A stretch of 64,000 bases of DNA, taken from assembly GCF_029213205.1 (NCBI RefSeq), contig NZ_JARGNH010000005.1, forward strand, positions 1 through 64,000, written 5' to 3'. Below the pieces are notes generated by a model that worked only from the letters and a program-made list of their open reading frames with translations, was not told the origin of the DNA and did no database searches. Made by a program: the position numbers and the translations under genes. The first letter of the stretch is position 1. Each line of letters starts with the position of its first letter. The stretch comes from Pseudooceanicola sp. GTDB lineage: Bacteria > Pseudomonadota > Alphaproteobacteria > Rhodobacterales > Rhodobacteraceae. Positions 63,097 to 64,000 of this stretch are shown here, in pieces.

Positions 63097-63819
63097 ATGA
63101 ATATTCAAACGGCTCTCAGGGTTCTGTATCCGCCACGCTGCCTGACCTGTGGCGAAATCGTCGACAGCGATCAGGGCCTCTGCGGGCCCTGCTGGCGCGA
63201 GACACCGTTTATCACTGGATTCACCTGTGATCTCTGCGGGCTGCCGTTGCCCGGTGGCGGGCCGGGTGAAATTGCCCATTGTGATGAATGTCTTTCGCGC
63301 GCCCGGCCCTGGGTGCAGGGGCGGGCGGCGATGCTCTATGACGGCAATGGGCGGCGGCTGGTGCTGGCGCTGAAACATGGCGACCGGCAGGATATGGTGG
63401 CGCCCTGCGGTCATTGGCTGGCGCAGGGGCTGCGCGGGCTCGACCTGAGCGGGGTGCTGATCGCGCCGGTGCCGCTGCACCGTTGGCGGCTGATCCGGCG
63501 GCGCTACAACCAATCGGCGCTTCTGGCCCGGGCCTTGGCAGCCGAAATCGGCGCGGAATGTTGCCCGGATCTGTTGTGGCGCCCGCGTGCGACCCGGGCT
63601 CTGGAAGGGTTGGGGGCCGAGGCGCGGTTCGCGATGCTGGATAGCGCGATTGTGCTGGCCGAGCGAAACCGGGCGCGGATCAGCGGCCGTAAGGTGCTGC
63701 TGGTGGATGATGTGATGACCACCGGCGCGACTCTGGCCGCCGCCAGCCGCGCCTGTCTTGAGGCGGGCGCAGGCCCGGTATCGGTGGTGACTCTGGCGCG
63801 GGCGGCAAAAGCGGCTTAA
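63097..63819 (+). CDS. comF: ComF family phosphoribosyltransferase-like protein
   Basis: A 240-residue protein with two cysteine zinc-finger-like clusters at the N-terminus (CLTCGEIVD, CGPC, then CDLCGLPL and CDEC) and a C-terminal phosphoribosyltransferase domain (VLLVDDVMTTGATLAAA). VPLHRWRLIRRRYNQSALLA is typical of ComF. In naturally competent bacteria ComF helps DNA uptake; in others its role is unclear. G-rich ribosome site precedes the ATG. It is 32 bases before the glutaredoxin gene. Confidence 0.92.
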   Translation: MNIQTALRVLYPPRCLTCGEIVDSDQGLCGPCWRETPFITGFTCDLCGLPLPGGGPGEIAHCDECLSRARPWVQGRAAMLYDGNGRRLVLALKHGDRQDMVAPCGHWLAQGLRGLDLSGVLIAPVPLHRWRLIRRRYNQSALLARALAAEIGAECCPDLLWRPRATRALEGLGAEARFAMLDSAIVLAERNRARISGRKVLLVDDVMTTGATLAAASRACLEAGAGPVSVVTLARAAKAA

Positions 63820-63851
63820 GTTCCGGCAACTACCTTGCTGTCGGAGGCCAT

Positions 63852-64000
63852 ATGAAACCCGTCGAAATCTACACCACGCCGTATTGTGGGTTCTGTCATG
63901 CAGCCAAACGGCTGCTGAAATCAAAAGGTGTGAGCTTTAGCGAAGTCGATGTGGCGCGCGAGCCGAACCGACGGGCCGAGATGATGCAGCGGGCCAATGG
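63852..64000 (+). CDS. grxC: glutaredoxin 3 (partial, runs off the window)
   Basis: The first 49 codons are in the window. Active site: IYTTPYCGFCHAAKRLL with cysteines at residues 11 and 14, a CGFC variant of the classical CPYC. EVDVAREPNRRAEM continues the fold. GGAGG lies before the ATG at 63852. The end lies beyond 64000. Family: dithiol glutaredoxin using glutathione; the CGFC pair is common in Rhodobacterales GrxC from memory. Confidence 0.9.
   Translation, partial: MKPVEIYTTPYCGFCHAAKRLLKSKGVSFSEVDVAREPNRRAEMMQRAN

Noticed and set aside
62251-63924. 557-codon minus-strand frame
   Set aside because: Beyond 63072 it is antisense to comF and the glutaredoxin start and shows no protein-family pattern.
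1-64000. CRISPR arrays, tRNA or rRNA genes, prophage
   Set aside because: No spaced direct repeats, no cloverleaf-like segments and no phage structural genes were noticed by eye; tRNAscan and a repeat finder would settle it.

Overview
The window reads as chromosomal DNA of an alphaproteobacterium of the order Rhodobacterales (Roseobacter/Paracoccaceae type). The evidence is high GC, the RegB/SenC/RegA redox cluster, the order maf-aroE-coaE-dnaQ on one side and rho-mnmE-mnmG-rsmG-parA-parB-(DUF454)-hemW-rdgB-rph-hrcA-grpE on the other, and AddAB instead of RecBCD. Genus and species cannot be fixed from the sequence alone. Almost all of the 64 kb is dense housekeeping DNA with many 4-base ATGA overlaps. 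Gene-poor stretches are the left end, a duplication scar near 3.8-4.2 kb, and a likely replication origin near 29.6 kb.

Layout. 1-0.95 kb: two decayed IS5-type transposase fragments placed tail to tail. 0.95-6.3 kb: a DUF2853 protein, ahcY, and a tandem duplication in which an FkbM-type methyltransferase gene exists twice, with remnants of ahcY and of an HD-hydrolase gene between the copies; then the intact HD hydrolase, a GNAT acetyltransferase and a 43-residue basic protein. 6.3-10.8 kb: RegA and SenC divergent from RegB, followed by a membrane-anchored PAS protein. 10.8-19.7 kb: tsaE-amgK-murU-addB-addA-trxA, joining tRNA modification, cell-wall sugar salvage and double-strand-break repair. 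19.7-29.4 kb: an unassigned capsule-like protein, hslVU, GST, then smr-mltA-tim44 on the minus strand, fxsA and secB, and the minus-strand chain maf-aroE-coaE-dnaQ.

29.4-41.8 kb: the presumed oriC (AT-rich, with DnaA-box-like 9-mers) lies between genes that diverge from it on both sides. Rightward come hemJ, rho, mnmE, mnmG, rsmG, parA and parB, with one perfect and one near-perfect parS site inside mnmG/rsmG and a weaker one inside hemW. Then come DUF454, hemW, rdgB and rph (minus) and hrcA-grpE (plus). A strong palindrome lies just before hrcA. 41.8-64 kb: mutS, maeB, a ribokinase-like kinase, exported msrA, glucokinase, argG, an Hpt protein divergent from a receiver-PP2C phosphatase, two Nudix genes, Hsp33, CCA-adding enzyme, an ABC exporter, an RNA m5U methyltransferase, two L,D-transpeptidases flanking a CAP lipoprotein, a 60-residue membrane peptide, ferrochelatase, a degenerate methyltransferase-fold protein, ComF and the start of a glutaredoxin.

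No tRNA, rRNA, CRISPR array, prophage or intact transposon was seen. The most informative unlisted structure is the duplication scar at 2.69-4.96 kb, whose breakpoint can be read to within six bases. No clear new multi-gene system was found; the best candidates for undescribed biology are the diverged FkbM paralogue, the Hpt/PP2C pair, the PAS-only RegB neighbour and the hrcA palindrome.
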